Of a stretch of DNA of 64,000 nucleotides, positions 27,101-39,708 are shown in pieces (position 1 is the first letter of the stretch; each line of letters begins with the position of its first letter). The notes under the pieces are model-generated. The model was given only the letters and a program-made list of their open reading frames with translations. It was not told the origin of the DNA and did no database searches. Location: the NCBI RefSeq assembly GCF_001274635.1, contig NZ_LBGV01000001.1:3720001-3784000 (forward strand), read 5' to 3'. The translations under genes were made by a program, and so were the position numbers. This DNA is from Persicobacter sp. CCB-QB2. Its GTDB lineage: Bacteria > Bacteroidota > Bacteroidia > Cytophagales > Cyclobacteriaceae.

Positions 27101-28001
27101 AGCTGAAGCAAACTTGGTTGCGGACTTGAATCTGGACAACTGGACAGATGATGAGCGCATCAACGAGTTGATCGTGATCTTGGTGAAAAACTACATCAAC
27201 AAGCGTAACAAAATTACTGGTTTCTTCAAACGCGACCGATTTACTTTGGAAGTGGGAGATGAATTGCCAGCAGGTATTGTTCAGTTGGCGAAAGTATATG
27301 TAGCCAAGAAGCGTAAGCTTAAAGTGGGTGATAAAATGGCGGGTCGTCACGGTAACAAAGGTGTGGTTGCGAAGATCGTACCTATTGCGGACATGCCATT
27401 CTTGGAAGACGGAACTCCATTGGATATCTGTTTGAACCCATTGGGTGTACCTTCCCGTATGAACATCGGTCAGATTTTCGAGACCGTATTGGGATGGGCA
27501 GGACGTAAACTAGGTAAAAAATATGCTACTCCTATCTTTGACGGTGGTACAATGGACGAAGTTCAAGGAGAATTGAGAGCAGCTGGATTGCCAGATTATG
27601 GACGTTCATTCTTGTTTGACGGACGTACAGGTGAGCGTTTTGACCAGCCGGTTACTGTTGGTATTGCATATATGCTGAAATTGGGTCACTTGGTGGATGA
27701 TAAGATGCACGCGCGTTCTATCGGACCTTACTCTTTGATTACGCAGCAACCATTGGGTGGTAAAGCTCAGTTTGGTGGTCAGCGTTTTGGAGAGATGGAG
27801 GTTTGGGCACTGGAGGCATTCGGTGCGGCGCATATCCTTCAGGAGATTTTGACCATTAAGTCCGATGATGTTATCGGTCGTGCGAAAGCTTATGAGTCTA
27901 TCGTTAAAGGAGACAATATGGGTAAACCAAATATTCCTGAGTCCTTTAACGTATTGGTACACGAGCTTCGTGGTCTTGCACTTGAAGTTACTTTAGACTA
28001 A
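24141..28001 (+). CDS. rpoB: DNA-directed RNA polymerase subunit beta
   Basis: RpoB forms one pincer of RNA polymerase and part of the active site and rifampicin pocket. The 1286-residue protein starts at a TTG; I see no ATG or GTG in frame upstream at a sensible distance, and the sequence [33 protein letters not shown] is the expected N-terminus. The rifampicin region [45 protein letters not shown] is wild-type in appearance. The C-terminal [19 protein letters not shown] is also present. It follows rplL by 174 bases and precedes rpoC by 37. Confidence 0.98.
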   Translation: MAIQTERKSFASIKHVIDYPDFLDVQLKSFRDFFQIDTPAEKRENEGLFKVFQENFPISDSRENFVLEFVDYMIDPPKYTVDESIDRGLTYSVPLKAKLRLSCNDEDNEDFETLEQEVFLGNIPYMTEKGSFVINGAERVIVSQLHRSPGVFFAQSKHTNGTTLYSARIIPFKGSWIEFATDVNNVMFAYIDRKKKFPVTTLLRAIGYGSDKEILDLFGLSEEVEATDAALKKVVGRKLAARVLRSWTEDFVDEDTGEVISIDRNEVIFERDHVIGEEDIEEIVDSGQDAIVLHRDDVNIAEFQIIHNTLQKDPSNSEKEAVEQIYRQLRNSDAPDEATAREIIHNLFFSDKRYDLGEVGRYRINRKLKIEESLDMRVLTIKDIELIVKYLIHLINSKAVVDDIDHLSNRRVRTVGEQLYSQFGVGLARMARTIKERMNVRDNEDFKPVDLINARTLSSVINSFFGTNQLSQFMDQTNPLAEITHKRRMSALGPGGLSRERAGFEVRDVHYTHYGRLCTIETPEGPNIGLISSLCVHAKVNDMGFIETPYRKINDGVISNEVTYLTAEEEDYKNIAQANAPHDAEGNFEERQIKVRYQGDFPLEGPENIAYMDVAPNQIVSVAASMIPFLEHDDANRALMGSNMQRQAVPLLRPEAPIVGTGLEKRVAEDSRVLLRAEGDGSVAYVDSEKITIRYDLTDDEKLSGFDNELVTYELVKFRRTNQDTCVNLRPIVLKDDRVFKGQVLVDGYATEKGELALGRNLLVGYMPWQGYNFEDAIVISERIVQDDVYTSIHIDEYELEVRDTRRGEEELTTEIPNVSEDSVKNLDEHGVIRVGAEIKEGDILVGKITPKGETDPTPEEKLLRAIFGDKAGDVKDASLKASPSLNGVVIDTKLFSRPKKDKDLRAKAKKDVEALKQRYSSDLNKVKTTMIEKMVRLLEGKTCQGIKHKFGDEIMSAGVTFSAANITNNLFPEENIYRDESSYAVSAEANLVADLNLDNWTDDERINELIVILVKNYINKRNKITGFFKRDRFTLEVGDELPAGIVQLAKVYVAKKRKLKVGDKMAGRHGNKGVVAKIVPIADMPFLEDGTPLDICLNPLGVPSRMNIGQIFETVLGWAGRKLGKKYATPIFDGGTMDEVQGELRAAGLPDYGRSFLFDGRTGERFDQPVTVGIAYMLKLGHLVDDKMHARSIGPYSLITQQPLGGKAQFGGQRFGEMEVWALEAFGAAHILQEILTIKSDDVIGRAKAYESIVKGDNMGKPNIPESFNVLVHELRGLALEVTLD

Positions 28002-28038
28002 TCCATCTACTCGATTTAAAATATTCTCCTTAAGAAAT

Positions 28039-31000
28039 ATGAGTTTCAGAAAGAATAAAAAAATCAATAATGACTTCTCAAGAGTAACCATCTCATTGGC
28101 CTCTCCAGAATCTATTCTGGAGAGTTCATATGGAGAGGTAACTCAGCCAGAAACCATCAACTACCGTACTTACAAGCCGGAGATGGGTGGTCTTTTCTGT
28201 GAAAGAATCTTCGGTCCTGTAAAGGACTGGGAGTGTCATTGTGGAAAATATAAAAGAATTCGCTACAAGGGTATCGTTTGTGACCGTTGTGGTGTTGAAG
28301 TAACGGAGAAAAAAGTACGTCGTGAGCGTATGGGACACATCGAATTGGTGGTTCCGGTAGCACACATTTGGTACTTCCGTTCTTTGCCTAACAAGATTGG
28401 TTATTTGTTAGGTCTTCCTACCAAGAAGTTGGATCAGATTATTTACTACGAGCGTTATGTAGTAATTCAGCCAGGTATCAAGGAGGAAGATGAGATCCAG
28501 AAAATGGATTTCTTGACTGAGGATGAGTATTTGGAAATCATGGACAAATTGCCTCGTGAGAACCAAATGCTTGATGATGATGATCCAAGCAAGTTTATTG
28601 CGAAGATGGGTGCGGAAGCAATGGAAATGTTGTTGGCACGTACTGATCTGGATTCATTATCTTATTCATTGCGTCACCAGGCCGCGACCGATACCTCTCA
28701 GCAGCGTAAGGCAGAAGCTTTGAAGCGTTTGAAGGTGGTAGAAGCATTCCGTGATTCCCGTACACGTATTGATAACCGCCCAGAGTGGATGGTGATCCGT
28801 ATGGTACCGGTTATTCCACCGGAATTGCGTCCATTGGTGCCATTGGATGGTGGTCGTTTCGCAACCTCTGATTTGAACGATCTTTACCGTCGTGTAATTA
28901 TCCGTAACAACCGTTTGAAGCGTCTGATCGATATCAAAGCACCTGAGGTGATCTTGAGAAACGAGAAGCGTATGTTGCAAGAGGCTGTCGATTCTTTATT
29001 CGACAACTCTCGTAAAGTAAATGCGGTTCGTTCTGATGGTAACCGTGCGTTGAAATCCCTTTCTGATATGTTGAAAGGTAAGCAGGGTCGATTCCGTCAA
29101 AACCTATTGGGTAAGCGTGTTGATTACTCTGGTCGTTCGGTAATTGTTGTAGGTCCTGAATTAAGAATGCACGAATGTGGTTTGCCTAAGAATATGGCAG
29201 CCGAGCTATTTAAGCCATTCGTAATTCGTAAGTTGATTGAGCGTGGTATTGTAAAAACCGTGAAATCAGCGAAGAAAATTGTTGACCGCAAGGATCCTGT
29301 TGTTTGGGATATTTTGGAGAATGTACTGAAAGGACACCCTGTATTGTTGAACCGTGCTCCTACGCTTCACCGTTTGGGTATCCAGGCATTCCAGCCAAAG
29401 TTGATTGAAGGTAAAGCGATCCAGTTGCACCCATTAGTGTGTACTGCATTTAACGCCGATTTTGATGGTGACCAGATGGCGGTTCACGTTCCTCTAGGTC
29501 ACGAAGCCGTGTTGGAAGCACAGGTATTGATGTTGTCTTCGCACAATATTCTGAACCCTGCCAACGGAGCTCCAATTGCGGTACCTTCTCAGGATATGGT
29601 ATTGGGTCTTTACTATATGTCTAAAGGCCGTCCGAATACGGAAGCTTATCCGATTAAAGGAGAAGGCATGGTTTTCTATGGTGCAGAAGAGGTAATCATT
29701 GCGATTAACGAAGGCGCTTGTGATAAAAATGCCAATATTAAAGTAAGAACTCAGGTTCGTAATGACGAAACCGGTGAGTTGGAAACTAAAGTGATCGATA
29801 CTGTTGCAGGTCGAGTTTTAGTGAACCAATTCGTTCCAACGGAAGTAGGTTTTGTTAACGAATTGTTGACCAAGAAGAAATTGCAGCAAATTATCGCCTA
29901 TGTGTATAAAATCACAGGTATGGCGAAAACTGCTAAATTCTTGGATGATATTAAACACCTAGGATTCCAGACTGCATACGCAGGTGGTTTGTCCATGGGT
30001 CTTAATGATATCATGATCCCTGACCAAAAAGCACCATTGGTGTCTCAGGCACAGGAAGAGCGTGACGAAGTGATGATGAACTACCAGATGGGTCTTATCA
30101 CGGATACGGAGCGTTACAACCAGATCATTGATATTTGGACGCGTATCAACAGCCAGTTGACTACCGTATTGATGAAGCAATTAGCAGAAGATCAAAACGG
30201 TTTCAACGCGATTTATATGATGATGGATTCCGGAGCCCGTGGTTCTCGTGAGCAGATTCGTCAGTTGGGTGGTATGCGTGGTCTGATGGCTAAGCCTCAG
30301 AAAAACGTAGCTTCATCTGTTGGAGCAATTATCGAAAACCCGATTCTTTCGAACTTTAAAGAAGGTTTGGATGTATTGGAGTACTTTATCTCTACTCACG
30401 GTGCGCGTAAAGGTTTGGCCGATACCGCATTGAAAACTGCCGATGCGGGTTATTTGACGCGTCGTTTGGTAGACGTAGCGCAGGATGTGGTGATTAACGA
30501 AGCAGACTGTGGTACTTTGAGAGGTATCGAGATGGAAGCACTTAAAGATAATGAGGAGATCGTGGAGCCATTAGGTGAGCGTATCCTGGGTCGTGTTTCT
30601 GTTCATGATGTTGAGGACCCTTTAACTGGAGATATCATCGTTGAGGCTGGTCAGGAGATCAGTGAAGTACTGGTACAGCGTATTGAAGAATCCGCTGTAG
30701 AAATGGTAGAAGTTCGTTCAGTATTGACTTGTGAAACCCGTAAGGGAGTTTGTTCGAAGTGTTACGGACGTAACCTGTCTACTTTGAGAATGGCGCAAGT
30801 CGGGGATTCAGTAGGGGTTGTGGCAGCACAATCTATTGGTGAGCCGGGTACACAGTTGACCCTTCGTACGTTCCACGTAGGGGGTACTGCATCTGCTATT
30901 GCAGCTGATGCTTCTGTAATTGCGAAATTCCCTGGTATTGTGAAATACGATGAGATCCGTTCTATTCCTGTAGATGCTGATTTGGATGATGAGCCAGCAG

Positions 31001-32346
31001 ATGTAGTAATGGGCCGTACTGGTGAGGTTCGTATCGTAGATGAGAAAACGGGTAAAACTTTGATGACGAATAACGTACCTTACGGTTCTTATTTGAAATT
31101 GAAGGATGGCGCTAAAGTAGAAAAAGGCGATAAAATCTGTCAGTGGGATCCGTTTAACGCGGTTATTCTTTCTGAGTTCGGTGGTAAAATCGGCTTTGAT
31201 GCTTTAGAGCAAGGATATACTTTCAAGGTGGAGATGGATGATACCACAGGTCACCAATCGAAAGTCGTAATGGATTCTAAGGATAAGACCAAGAACCCTG
31301 CGATTACGATTGAAGGCAGTGAAGGTATTATCAAATCTTACAACTTGCCTGTAGGTGCTTACATCAACGTGGATAACGGAGATCAGATTAAGCCAGGTAC
31401 GATCATCGCTAAGATTCCTCGTGCTGCTGGTAAGTCTGCCGATATTACCGGGGGTCTTCCTCGAGTTACTGAGCTTTTCGAGGCACGTAACCCATCTAAC
31501 CCAGCTGTAATTTCTGAGATTGATGGTGTGGTAACTTATGGTGGTATTAAGCGTGGTAACCGTGAGGTATTCATTGAATCTAAAGATGGCGTGAAGAAGC
31601 GTTACTTAGTATCACTTGCTAAGCACATCTTGGTTCAGGAGAATGACTTCGTTAAAGCGGGTATGCCATTGTCTGATGGAGCCAAGACACCAAATGATAT
31701 CTTGAATGTAGAAGGACCAACTTCTGTTCAGGAGTACTTGGTGAATGAGATCCAGGCAGTATACCGTCTACAGGGTGTGAAGATTAACGATAAGCACATT
31801 GAGGTGATTGTTCGCCAGATGATGCAGAAAGTTACTGTTGTAGATTCAGGTGACACGATCTTCCTGACTAACCAAATTGTTGATAAATTCACTTTTCGTG
31901 AAGAGAACGACAAGATTTTGGATATGAAGGTCGTAACTGATGCCGGCGATTCTACCAATTTGGAGCCAGGTCAGATCATCACTGCGCGTCGTCTACGTGA
32001 TGAGAACTCTAACTTACGTCGTCGTGATTTGAAATTGGTACAGGTACGTGATGCGCAAGCAGCCGTTTCTAAGCCAACCCTTCAGGGTATCACGCAGTCT
32101 TCTTTGGGTACTGATTCCTTCATCTCAGCGGCTTCCTTCCAGGAGACTACTAAGGTGTTGTCTGAAGCATCTATCCGCGGAAAGCGAGATGAGTTACTTG
32201 GATTGAAAGAAAACGTGATCGTAGGTCACCTGATTCCGGCAGGTACAGGTGTTCGTGATTTCCGTAAGTTGATTGTAACTCATGAAGATGAGGAGCAGGA
32301 ATTGCGTGAAATTCGTGAGCGTAGAGCAGAAAGCGAGCGTGTTTAA
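28039..32346 (+). CDS. rpoC: DNA-directed RNA polymerase subunit beta'
   Basis: RpoC carries the catalytic magnesium. The 1435-residue protein has the N-terminal zinc ribbon ([24 protein letters not shown]), the catalytic NADFDGD (472-478) with Asp474, Asp476 and Asp478, the bridge-helix and trigger-loop region, and a second zinc site ([16 protein letters not shown]). The length fits the family in Bacteroidota. A strong terminator follows, ending the rpoBC unit. Confidence 0.98.
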   Translation: MSFRKNKKINNDFSRVTISLASPESILESSYGEVTQPETINYRTYKPEMGGLFCERIFGPVKDWECHCGKYKRIRYKGIVCDRCGVEVTEKKVRRERMGHIELVVPVAHIWYFRSLPNKIGYLLGLPTKKLDQIIYYERYVVIQPGIKEEDEIQKMDFLTEDEYLEIMDKLPRENQMLDDDDPSKFIAKMGAEAMEMLLARTDLDSLSYSLRHQAATDTSQQRKAEALKRLKVVEAFRDSRTRIDNRPEWMVIRMVPVIPPELRPLVPLDGGRFATSDLNDLYRRVIIRNNRLKRLIDIKAPEVILRNEKRMLQEAVDSLFDNSRKVNAVRSDGNRALKSLSDMLKGKQGRFRQNLLGKRVDYSGRSVIVVGPELRMHECGLPKNMAAELFKPFVIRKLIERGIVKTVKSAKKIVDRKDPVVWDILENVLKGHPVLLNRAPTLHRLGIQAFQPKLIEGKAIQLHPLVCTAFNADFDGDQMAVHVPLGHEAVLEAQVLMLSSHNILNPANGAPIAVPSQDMVLGLYYMSKGRPNTEAYPIKGEGMVFYGAEEVIIAINEGACDKNANIKVRTQVRNDETGELETKVIDTVAGRVLVNQFVPTEVGFVNELLTKKKLQQIIAYVYKITGMAKTAKFLDDIKHLGFQTAYAGGLSMGLNDIMIPDQKAPLVSQAQEERDEVMMNYQMGLITDTERYNQIIDIWTRINSQLTTVLMKQLAEDQNGFNAIYMMMDSGARGSREQIRQLGGMRGLMAKPQKNVASSVGAIIENPILSNFKEGLDVLEYFISTHGARKGLADTALKTADAGYLTRRLVDVAQDVVINEADCGTLRGIEMEALKDNEEIVEPLGERILGRVSVHDVEDPLTGDIIVEAGQEISEVLVQRIEESAVEMVEVRSVLTCETRKGVCSKCYGRNLSTLRMAQVGDSVGVVAAQSIGEPGTQLTLRTFHVGGTASAIAADASVIAKFPGIVKYDEIRSIPVDADLDDEPADVVMGRTGEVRIVDEKTGKTLMTNNVPYGSYLKLKDGAKVEKGDKICQWDPFNAVILSEFGGKIGFDALEQGYTFKVEMDDTTGHQSKVVMDSKDKTKNPAITIEGSEGIIKSYNLPVGAYINVDNGDQIKPGTIIAKIPRAAGKSADITGGLPRVTELFEARNPSNPAVISEIDGVVTYGGIKRGNREVFIESKDGVKKRYLVSLAKHILVQENDFVKAGMPLSDGAKTPNDILNVEGPTSVQEYLVNEIQAVYRLQGVKINDKHIEVIVRQMMQKVTVVDSGDTIFLTNQIVDKFTFREENDKILDMKVVTDAGDSTNLEPGQIITARRLRDENSNLRRRDLKLVQVRDAQAAVSKPTLQGITQSSLGTDSFISAASFQETTKVLSEASIRGKRDELLGLKENVIVGHLIPAGTGVRDFRKLIVTHEDEEQELREIRERRAESERV

Positions 32347-32390
32347 TCCATTGTGATGTACAACACTCAAAATATATTGATTTAAGAGTT

Positions 32391-32428
32391 ATAGACTATC
32401 TCCAAATGGGGGTAGTCTATTCTTTTTT
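32391..32428 (+). terminator. Rho-independent terminator after rpoC
   Basis: A 13-bp stem runs from ATAGACTATCTCC (32391-32403) to GGGGGTAGTCTAT (32408-32420) over an AAAT loop, with two G-T pairs, and is followed by TCTTTTTT. The DUF3467 gene begins 25 bases later. Confidence 0.9.
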
Positions 32429-32452
32429 ATACCCACATCAAATTTAACTTTT

Positions 32453-32779
32453 ATGCAAGAGCAAGATCAAAACCCAAAAAATGCCGGGAAAATCGATATC
32501 GAACTTCCGGAGGATATGGCGGAAGGTGTATATGCCAATTTGGCCATGATCGCCCACTCCAACAGTGAATTTGTTTTGGATTTTATCCGTATCATGCCCG
32601 GGGTTCCAAAGGCGAAAGTAAAATCTCGTGTGGTATTGACCCCCGAACATGCGGTACGGTTATTGCAAGCATTGCAGGACAATGTAGCCAAGTACGAATC
32701 CATGCACGGTCCAATCGGTCGAAATGGTCAGCAAGATGGTGGGCCTTATAATTTTGGCGGGCCGGTAGGTGAAGCTTAA
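32453..32779 (+). CDS. DUF3467 domain-containing protein
   Basis: The 108-residue protein has the typical DUF3467 pattern: DIELPEDMAEGVYANLAMIAHSNSEFVLDFIRIMPGVPKAKVKSRVVLTPEHAVRLLQAL. It ends with a Gly-rich tail. The function is unknown. The gene lies right after the rpoC terminator, an arrangement I associate with other Bacteroidota. It has no signal peptide. It is separated from rpoC by the terminator, so expression depends on read-through or a promoter within the gap. Confidence 0.88.
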   Translation: MQEQDQNPKNAGKIDIELPEDMAEGVYANLAMIAHSNSEFVLDFIRIMPGVPKAKVKSRVVLTPEHAVRLLQALQDNVAKYESMHGPIGRNGQQDGGPYNFGGPVGEA

Positions 32780-32887
32780 GCTGCAGGTTTTTGTGTTAGA
32801 ATTTGCCTAAAAAGCAATATTTGATCGCTTGAAAAATGTGCTTCCAAATTATTTTTTCAAGCTTTCAGACAAATAAGGTTTAAAGGG

Positions 32888-32918
32888 TTTGATTAGTCTG
32901 TGATTATCAATACCTTTG
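32888..32918 (+). promoter_or_regulatory. Promoter of the rpsL-rpsG-fusA-rpsJ operon
   Basis: TTTG (32888-32891), a 19-base spacer and TACCTTTG (32911-32918) match the consensus exactly. A perfect CTATTTTAAAATAG palindrome (32924-32937) lies at the predicted start. The leader is about 40 bases. Confidence 0.8.
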
Positions 32919-32966
32919 CAAACCTATTTTAAAATAGTAATTTCATACTTTAAACGATTTCATTAA

Positions 32967-33347
32967 ATGCCTACTATTCAGCAATTAGTACGCAAGGGCA
33001 GAAAAAGCTTGATTGATAAATCAAAATCTCCTGCCTTGGACTCATGTCCACAACGTCGTGGAGTATGTACTCGTGTTTACACGACTACTCCAAAGAAACC
33101 AAACTCAGCGATGCGTAAAGTAGCTCGTGTGCGTTTGACTAACGGTAAAGAGGTGAACGCCTACATTGGTGGTGAAGGTCACAACTTGCAAGAGCACTCG
33201 ATCGTGTTGATCCGTGGTGGTCGTGTAAAGGATCTTCCTGGTGTGCGTTACCACGTAGTTCGCGGTGCTTTAGATACAGCCGGTGTTAGCGGTCGTCTTC
33301 AGGGACGTTCTAAGTACGGTGCTAAACGTCCTAAGGACAAAAAATAA
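32967..33347 (+). CDS. rpsL: 30S ribosomal protein S12
   Basis: S12 lines the decoding centre. The 126-residue protein has [18 protein letters not shown] with Lys43 and [13 protein letters not shown] with Lys88, the two positions where streptomycin resistance arises; both are the sensitive wild-type Lys. Asp89, the usual methylthiolation site, is present. It is the first gene of the str operon, 36 bases before rpsG. Confidence 0.98.
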   Translation: MPTIQQLVRKGRKSLIDKSKSPALDSCPQRRGVCTRVYTTTPKKPNSAMRKVARVRLTNGKEVNAYIGGEGHNLQEHSIVLIRGGRVKDLPGVRYHVVRGALDTAGVSGRLQGRSKYGAKRPKDKK

Positions 33348-33383
33348 TTAAAAAATTAAAGTACATTATTGTAGTAAAAAGCA

Positions 33384-33851
33384 ATGAGAAAGGCTAAACC
33401 AAAAAAGCGGTATATTCTTCCTGATCCAAAGTTCCAAGATACTTTGGTAACGAAATTCGTTAACTATTTAATGTTAGACGGGAAGAAGAGTATTGCCTAT
33501 AATATTTTCTATGACGCCATCGACTTAGTTGAGGAGCGCGTAGGTGAGAACGGTCTTGAGGTTTGGAAAAAGGCTTTGAATAATGTAATGCCAGCTGTCG
33601 AGGTTAAATCTCGTCGTGTGGGTGGTGCTACATTCCAAGTGCCTATGGAAGTTCGACCTAGCCGTAAATCATATTTGGGAATCAAATGGTTGATTCGTTA
33701 TTCACGTTCCCGTGGTGAGAAAACCATGAAAGAACGTTTGGCTGGGGAGATCATTGCTGCTTCCAAAGGCGAAGGCGCAGCGGTGAAGAAGAAGGATGAT
33801 ACACACCGCATGGCGGAAGCTAACAAAGCATTCTCTCACTTTAGATTCTAA
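33384..33851 (+). CDS. rpsG: 30S ribosomal protein S7
   Basis: S7 nucleates the 30S head. The 155-residue protein has [32 protein letters not shown] and the [19 protein letters not shown] signature. It lies 5 bases before fusA. Confidence 0.97.
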   Translation: MRKAKPKKRYILPDPKFQDTLVTKFVNYLMLDGKKSIAYNIFYDAIDLVEERVGENGLEVWKKALNNVMPAVEVKSRRVGGATFQVPMEVRPSRKSYLGIKWLIRYSRSRGEKTMKERLAGEIIAASKGEGAAVKKKDDTHRMAEANKAFSHFRF

Positions 33852-33856
33852 TACAA

Positions 33857-35980
33857 ATGGCTAAGGATTTAACTTTCCTGCGTAACATCGGTATCATGGC
33901 TCACGTCGATGCCGGTAAGACCACTACCACTGAGCGTATCCTTTATTATACTGGATTGTCTCACAAAATTGGTGAAGTACACGATGGAGCTGCTACCATG
34001 GACTGGATGGAGCAAGAGCAAGAGCGTGGTATCACCATTACTTCTGCTGCAACTCAAACGCAGTGGCACTACCCAACTGATAAGGGTACACACGTAAAAG
34101 GTTTGACTAAGCCTTACACTGTTAACATCATTGATACTCCAGGTCACGTTGACTTTACTGTAGAGGTAGAGCGTTCATTGCGTGTATTGGATGGTGCTGT
34201 TGCATTGTTCTGTGCTTCTTCAGGTGTTGAGCCTCAGTCTGAGACTGTATGGCGTCAGGCTGATAAGTACCGTGTGCCACGTATCTGTTTTGTGAACAAA
34301 ATGGACCGTGCTGGTGCTAACTTCTTGGGAACTGTTCAGGAAATCATCGACAAATTAGGTGGTAACCCTGTTCCATTGCAGTTGCCTATCGGAGCTGAAG
34401 ATACTTTCACTGGAGTAGTTGACTTGATCAAAAACAAAGCAATCATCTGGAACGAAGAAGACATGGGTATGACCTATGTGGAGCAAGAAGTTCCTGAGGA
34501 TATGCTTGATGAAGTTGCTGAGTGGAGACAGAAGTTGGTAGAGGCTGTAGCCGAGTATGATGAGGAGTTGTTGGAGAAATTCTTCGAAGACGCTGATTCT
34601 ATTACTGAAGAAGAAATGATGGCCGCTATCCGTGCAGCTGTAATTGACATGTCAATGCAGCCTGTAATGTGTGGTTCAGCATTTAAGAATAAAGGTGTAC
34701 AAGCAGTATTGGATGCTGTATGTTCATTCTTGCCATCTCCATTAGATCTTCCTGCTATCGAAGGTGTTAATCCTGATACTGACGAAGAAGTTGTGCGTAA
34801 GCCAACAGTAGAGGATCCATTTGCAGCATTGGCATTTAAAATTGCTACTGACCCATTCGTAGGTCGTTTGTGTTTCTTCCGTGTGTATTCTGGGTCATTG
34901 AACGCAGGTTCTTATGTATTGAATACGCGTACAGGTAAGAAAGAACGTATCTCTCGTTTGATGCAGATGCACTCTAACAAGCAAAACCCAATTGATATCG
35001 TAGAAGCTGGTGACATCTGTGCAGGTGTTGGTTTCAAGGATATCAAAACTGGAGACTCTTTGGTAGACGAGAAGAACCCGATCATCTTGGAGGAAATGAC
35101 TTTCCCTGAGCCTGTAATCGGTATCGCTATCGAGCCTAAGAAGCAAGCTGATGTTGATAAACTAGGTATGGCTTTGGGTAAATTGATCGAAGAGGATCCA
35201 ACCTTGCGTGTACAAACTGATGAGGAAACTGGTCAGACTGTATTGCGTGGTATGGGTGAGTTGCACTTGGAGATTATCTTGGATCGTTTGAAGCGTGAAT
35301 TCAAGGTAGAGGTTTCTGAGGGTGCTCCTCAAGTAGCTTACCGTGAGCAAATCACTACTGCTGTTGAACACCGTGAGGTTTACAAAAAGCAGTCTGGTGG
35401 TCGAGGTAAGTTCGCAGACATCGTATTCGAATTGATGCCTCGCGAAGATGATAAAGTTGGCTTGGAATTTGTGAACGAAATTGTGGGTGGTGCTATTCCT
35501 CGTGAATTCATCCCTGCTGTACAAAAAGGATTTGAGTCTTCTATGGTGAATGGTCCTTTGGCTGGTTTCCCTGTAGAGGCGATCAAAGTTCGTTTATTCC
35601 ACGGTTCCTTCCACGATGTCGATTCTGACTCTTTGTCTTTCGAATTGGCAGCACGTATGGGATTCCGTGAGGCAGCCAAATTGGCTAAGCCTCAAATTTT
35701 GGAGCCAATCATGGCGGTAGAAGTTGTTACTCCAGATGATTACACTGGTCCTGTAACAGGTGACTTGAACCGTCGTCGTGGTATCATGAAAGGTATGGAT
35801 ACTAAAGGTAACGCTTCCGTTATCAAGGCTGATGTACCTTTGTCTGAGTTGTTCGGTTATGTAACTGACCTACGTACCATTTCTTCTGGTCGTGCGTCTG
35901 CATCATTGACCTTCTCTCACTATGATCCGGTTCCAAACAACCTAGCTAAAGACATTATCGCAGAAGCGAAAGGAGAATAA
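33857..35980 (+). CDS. fusA: Elongation factor G
   Basis: EF-G drives translocation and, with RRF, ribosome recycling. The 707-residue protein has AHVDAGKT (15-22), the switch region [26 protein letters not shown], and the C-terminal domains IV-V including [11 protein letters not shown] and the [12 protein letters not shown] end. Codon use is of the highly expressed type. It follows rpsG by 5 bases and precedes rpsJ by 15. Confidence 0.98.
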   Translation: MAKDLTFLRNIGIMAHVDAGKTTTTERILYYTGLSHKIGEVHDGAATMDWMEQEQERGITITSAATQTQWHYPTDKGTHVKGLTKPYTVNIIDTPGHVDFTVEVERSLRVLDGAVALFCASSGVEPQSETVWRQADKYRVPRICFVNKMDRAGANFLGTVQEIIDKLGGNPVPLQLPIGAEDTFTGVVDLIKNKAIIWNEEDMGMTYVEQEVPEDMLDEVAEWRQKLVEAVAEYDEELLEKFFEDADSITEEEMMAAIRAAVIDMSMQPVMCGSAFKNKGVQAVLDAVCSFLPSPLDLPAIEGVNPDTDEEVVRKPTVEDPFAALAFKIATDPFVGRLCFFRVYSGSLNAGSYVLNTRTGKKERISRLMQMHSNKQNPIDIVEAGDICAGVGFKDIKTGDSLVDEKNPIILEEMTFPEPVIGIAIEPKKQADVDKLGMALGKLIEEDPTLRVQTDEETGQTVLRGMGELHLEIILDRLKREFKVEVSEGAPQVAYREQITTAVEHREVYKKQSGGRGKFADIVFELMPREDDKVGLEFVNEIVGGAIPREFIPAVQKGFESSMVNGPLAGFPVEAIKVRLFHGSFHDVDSDSLSFELAARMGFREAAKLAKPQILEPIMAVEVVTPDDYTGPVTGDLNRRRGIMKGMDTKGNASVIKADVPLSELFGYVTDLRTISSGRASASLTFSHYDPVPNNLAKDIIAEAKGE

Positions 35981-35995
35981 GAGCGTTAGATAGAT

Positions 35996-36301
35996 ATGAA
36001 TCAAAAAATTAGAATAAAATTGAAGTCTTACGATCACAACTTGGTAGACAAGTCTTCTGAGAAGATCGTAAAGGCGGTAAAGGCGACTGGAGCTGTGGTA
36101 AGCGGCCCAATTCCATTGCCAACTGAGAAAGAACGTTTCACTGTATTGCGTTCACCTCACGTAAACAAGAAATCTCGTGAGCAGTTCCAAATCTGCACTT
36201 ACAAGCGTTTGGTAGATATCTACTCAAACTCTGCAAAGACTGTAGATGCTTTGATGAAATTGGAATTGCCTTCAGGTGTTGATGTAGAGATCAAAGTTTA
36301 A
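35996..36301 (+). CDS. rpsJ: 30S ribosomal protein S10 (NusE)
   Basis: S10 is part of the 30S head and pairs with NusB and NusG in antitermination. The 101-residue protein has [22 protein letters not shown] and the signature [23 protein letters not shown]. It is the last gene of the str unit here: a 14-bp terminator follows 30 bases later. The S10 operon proper starts at rplC with its own promoter. Confidence 0.97.
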   Translation: MNQKIRIKLKSYDHNLVDKSSEKIVKAVKATGAVVSGPIPLPTEKERFTVLRSPHVNKKSREQFQICTYKRLVDIYSNSAKTVDALMKLELPSGVDVEIKV

Positions 36302-36331
36302 TGGTCCCATCGCCTGAGCGATAAGTATTGA

Positions 36332-36367
36332 AAAGGTCTGGAACTTCGGTTTCAGGCCTTTTTTTGT
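36332..36367 (+). terminator. Rho-independent terminator after rpsJ
   Basis: AAAGGTCTGGAAC (36332-36344) pairs with GTTTCAGGCCTTT (36349-36361) over a TTCG loop, with two G-T pairs, and is followed by more T bases. The TTCG tetraloop and long stem make it strong. Confidence 0.92.
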
Positions 36368-36582
36368 GCCATTTGCGCAAAGAGGCTTGAGAAAAAGGTT
36401 GCGCTTTATTTGAAAAATGCAATTTGGTGGTCTTCTGAAAAAATCCTTAAAATTTATCTTTAAACCGTGTTTTCAGCATGCTTTTTGACTAAATGGCAAG
36501 GGGGTTGAAAAGGTCTGGAAGATTAATATTGTTGTAAGTGGCTTTTTTTAAGTTAGATGCAGTGTGATAAATCGGAAAATGT

Positions 36583-36612
36583 TTTGTTTCTGATATTAAT
36601 TTCCTAACTTTG
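36583..36612 (+). promoter_or_regulatory. Promoter of the rplC (S10/spc) operon
   Basis: TTTG (36583-36586), an 18-base spacer and TAACTTTG (36605-36612) fit the consensus. The leader of about 65 bases holds a hairpin GCGAGCGA/TCGTTCGT (36628-36647) with G-T pairs. Confidence 0.7.
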
Positions 36613-36680
36613 CAGTCCTTTAGAATGGCGAGCGAGTGTTCGTTCGTTAATTTTAATTTATTTTATACTAAAACGTTAGT

Positions 36681-37301
36681 ATGTCTGGTATTATCGGTAA
36701 AAAAATCGGAATGACTAGCATCTACAGTGCCGATGGACAGAATGTCGCATGCACATTAGTAGAGGTTGGTCCTTGTGTAGTAACACAAGTAAAGACCGTC
36801 GAGACAGACGGCTATGATGCTGTTCAGCTTGGCTTCGGCGATAAGAAAGCTAAGAACACTTCAAAAGCGATGCAAGGGCATTTCGCTAAGGCAAACACTA
36901 CTCCAAAGAGAAAGCTTGTTGAGTTCCGCAACTTCGAAGGTGAAGCTGCATTGGGCAACGAGATTCGAGTAGAGGAAGTATTTGCAGAAGGTGATTTCCT
37001 AGACGCTGTAGGAACCTCCAAAGGTAAAGGTTTCCAAGGTGTTGTGAAACGTCACGGTTTTGGTGGGGTTGGACAAGCTACCCACGGTCAGCATAACCGT
37101 CTTCGTGCGCCAGGTTCTATCGGTGCGGCTTCGTTCCCATCTCGTGTATTCAAAGGTCTTCGTATGGCTGGACGCATGGGTGGCGATCGCGTAAAGATTC
37201 AGAACTTGCGTGTTATGAAAGTGTATGGCGACAAGAACCTAATCGTAGTGAGCGGTTCTATCCCAGGCGCTAAAAATTCATTTGTAATTCTAGAAAAGTA
37301 A
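36681..37301 (+). CDS. rplC: 50S ribosomal protein L3
   Basis: L3 binds near the peptidyl transferase centre. The 206-residue protein has the start [30 protein letters not shown] and the Gln-containing loop [18 protein letters not shown]. It opens the S10-type operon and is 4 bases before rplD. Confidence 0.97.
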   Translation: MSGIIGKKIGMTSIYSADGQNVACTLVEVGPCVVTQVKTVETDGYDAVQLGFGDKKAKNTSKAMQGHFAKANTTPKRKLVEFRNFEGEAALGNEIRVEEVFAEGDFLDAVGTSKGKGFQGVVKRHGFGGVGQATHGQHNRLRAPGSIGAASFPSRVFKGLRMAGRMGGDRVKIQNLRVMKVYGDKNLIVVSGSIPGAKNSFVILEK

Positions 37302-37305
37302 TTCA

Positions 37306-37932
37306 ATGGAGATTTCGGTATTAAAAGTTGACGGTAGCGAAAGCGGCAAAAAAGTTGAGTTGCAAGACTCGATCTTCGCTGTTGAGCCCAACGATCACGC
37401 AATCTACTTGGACGTGAAACAGTACTTGGCTAACCAAAGACAAGGTACGCACAAGTCTAAAGAACGTGCTGAGATCGCAGGTTCTACTAAAAAAATCAAG
37501 AAACAGAAGGGTACAGGTACTGCACGTGCAGGATCTTTGAAGTCTCCTGTTTTCGTTGGTGGTGGTAGAGTTTTCGGTCCAAAACCACGTAACTACGGCT
37601 TTAAGCTGAACAAAAAAGTAAAAGCTTTGGCTCGTATGTCTGCGCTTTCTTACAAGGCGAAAGGCCAGGACATCATCGTTATCGAGGATGTGACTATGGA
37701 TGCGCCTAAGACTAAGGAGTTCGTGAACATTTTGAACGGATTGTCTTTGTCAGGTAAGAAAGTATTGGCTGTCACTGGTGATTTGAACGCAAACGTAAAC
37801 TTGGCTGCGCGTAACATTCGCAAAGCTAAAGTTGCTGATGCAGCTTCAATTAACACTTATGATGTGTTGAACGCAGATAGCCTAGTGCTTTTCGAAAGTT
37901 CTATTGAGAAAATTGAAAAATTATTCGCTTAA
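37306..37932 (+). CDS. rplD: 50S ribosomal protein L4
   Basis: L4 lines the exit tunnel and in some bacteria represses the S10 operon. The 208-residue protein has the tunnel loop with [39 protein letters not shown]. It is 2 bases before rplW. Confidence 0.97.
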   Translation: MEISVLKVDGSESGKKVELQDSIFAVEPNDHAIYLDVKQYLANQRQGTHKSKERAEIAGSTKKIKKQKGTGTARAGSLKSPVFVGGGRVFGPKPRNYGFKLNKKVKALARMSALSYKAKGQDIIVIEDVTMDAPKTKEFVNILNGLSLSGKKVLAVTGDLNANVNLAARNIRKAKVADAASINTYDVLNADSLVLFESSIEKIEKLFA

Positions 37933-37934
37933 TC

Positions 37935-38222
37935 ATGAGTGTACTTAAGAAACCTTTGGTTACCGAAAAAGCCTCTTTCCAAAATGAGAGTGGTGTTTAT
38001 GGTTTCATCGTAGACCTTAACGCCAACAAATTGGAAATTAGAAAAGAGGTTGAGCGTATGTACGGCGTAAACGTTGTAGCTGTACGTACAGCACGCTACT
38101 TGGGCAAAAAACGCACACGTTATGCTAAGTCTTCGATCATTACTGGTCGTAGCAACAGCTATAAAAAGGCGTTTGTACAAGTTGCAGAAGGTGAAGTTAT
38201 TGATTTTTACAGCGGAATCTAA
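37935..38222 (+). CDS. rplW: 50S ribosomal protein L23
   Basis: L23 lies at the tunnel exit and docks trigger factor and SRP. The 95-residue protein starts SVLKKPLVTEKAS and has YGFIVDLNANKLEIRKEVERMYGVNV. Confidence 0.96.
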   Translation: MSVLKKPLVTEKASFQNESGVYGFIVDLNANKLEIRKEVERMYGVNVVAVRTARYLGKKRTRYAKSSIITGRSNSYKKAFVQVAEGEVIDFYSGI

Positions 38223-38234
38223 AGAAGTTAGACA

Positions 38235-39058
<824 letters not shown>

Positions 39059-39059
<1 letters not shown>

Positions 39060-39337
39060 TGGCAAGATCACTTAAAAAAGGACCTTATATTGACTTCCGC
39101 CTTTCTAATAAGGTAGATGCCATGAACGAGGGTGGCAAGAAGACCGTGATCAAAACTTGGTCTCGTCGTTCTATGATTTCTCCTGAATTCGTAGGTCACA
39201 CATTCGCAGTTCATAATGGAAATAAATTTATTCCAGTTTATGTAACTGAAAACATGGTAGGTCACAAGTTTGGAGAATTTGCTCCTACTCGTACCTATAA
39301 GGGTCATATTAATAAAAAAGACAAGGGCAAGAGATAA
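39059..39337 (+). CDS. rpsS: 30S ribosomal protein S19
   Basis: S19 is a head protein that contacts S13. The 92-residue protein starts [14 protein letters not shown] and has [42 protein letters not shown]. It is 2 bases before rplV. Confidence 0.97.
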
Positions 39338-39339
39338 TT

Positions 39340-39702
39340 ATGAAAGCTGTTGCAAGACTAAGAAACTGTCCGACCTCGCCGCGTAAAATGCGCTTGGTAG
39401 CAGATATGATCCGCGGTCAGCGCGTGGACACAGCATTAAATATTTTGAAATTCGATCCAAGACATTCTTCGAATCGTCTGGAAAAGCTGTTGCTTTCTGC
39501 GATTGCTAACTGGGAAAATGCAAACGAGGGTGAGTCCTTGGAAACTGCAAACCTGGTAGTTAGCGAAATCTTCGTAGATAGCGCCCGTATGTTAAAGCGT
39601 TTGCGTCCAGCACCGCAAGGCCGAGCTCACCGTATTCGTAAGCGTTCGAATCACGTGACGCTTGTTGTGGATTCATTGTCAACCAAAACTGAAGAAAACT
39701 AA
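39340..39702 (+). CDS. rplV: 50S ribosomal protein L22
   Basis: L22 extends a loop into the exit tunnel. The 120-residue protein has [21 protein letters not shown] and the C-terminal loop [28 protein letters not shown]. It is 6 bases before rpsC. Confidence 0.96.
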   Translation: MKAVARLRNCPTSPRKMRLVADMIRGQRVDTALNILKFDPRHSSNRLEKLLLSAIANWENANEGESLETANLVVSEIFVDSARMLKRLRPAPQGRAHRIRKRSNHVTLVVDSLSTKTEEN

Positions 39703-39708
39703 TCAATT

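Larger units (their letters stand above)
36302..36680. other. 379-base break between rpsJ and rplC
   Basis: There is no gene. The gap holds the rpsJ terminator, a second copy of the 16-base word that forms the terminator's 5' arm (36505-36520), the rplC promoter (36583-36612) and a GCGAGCGA/TCGTTCGT leader hairpin (36628-36647). Confidence 0.65.
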
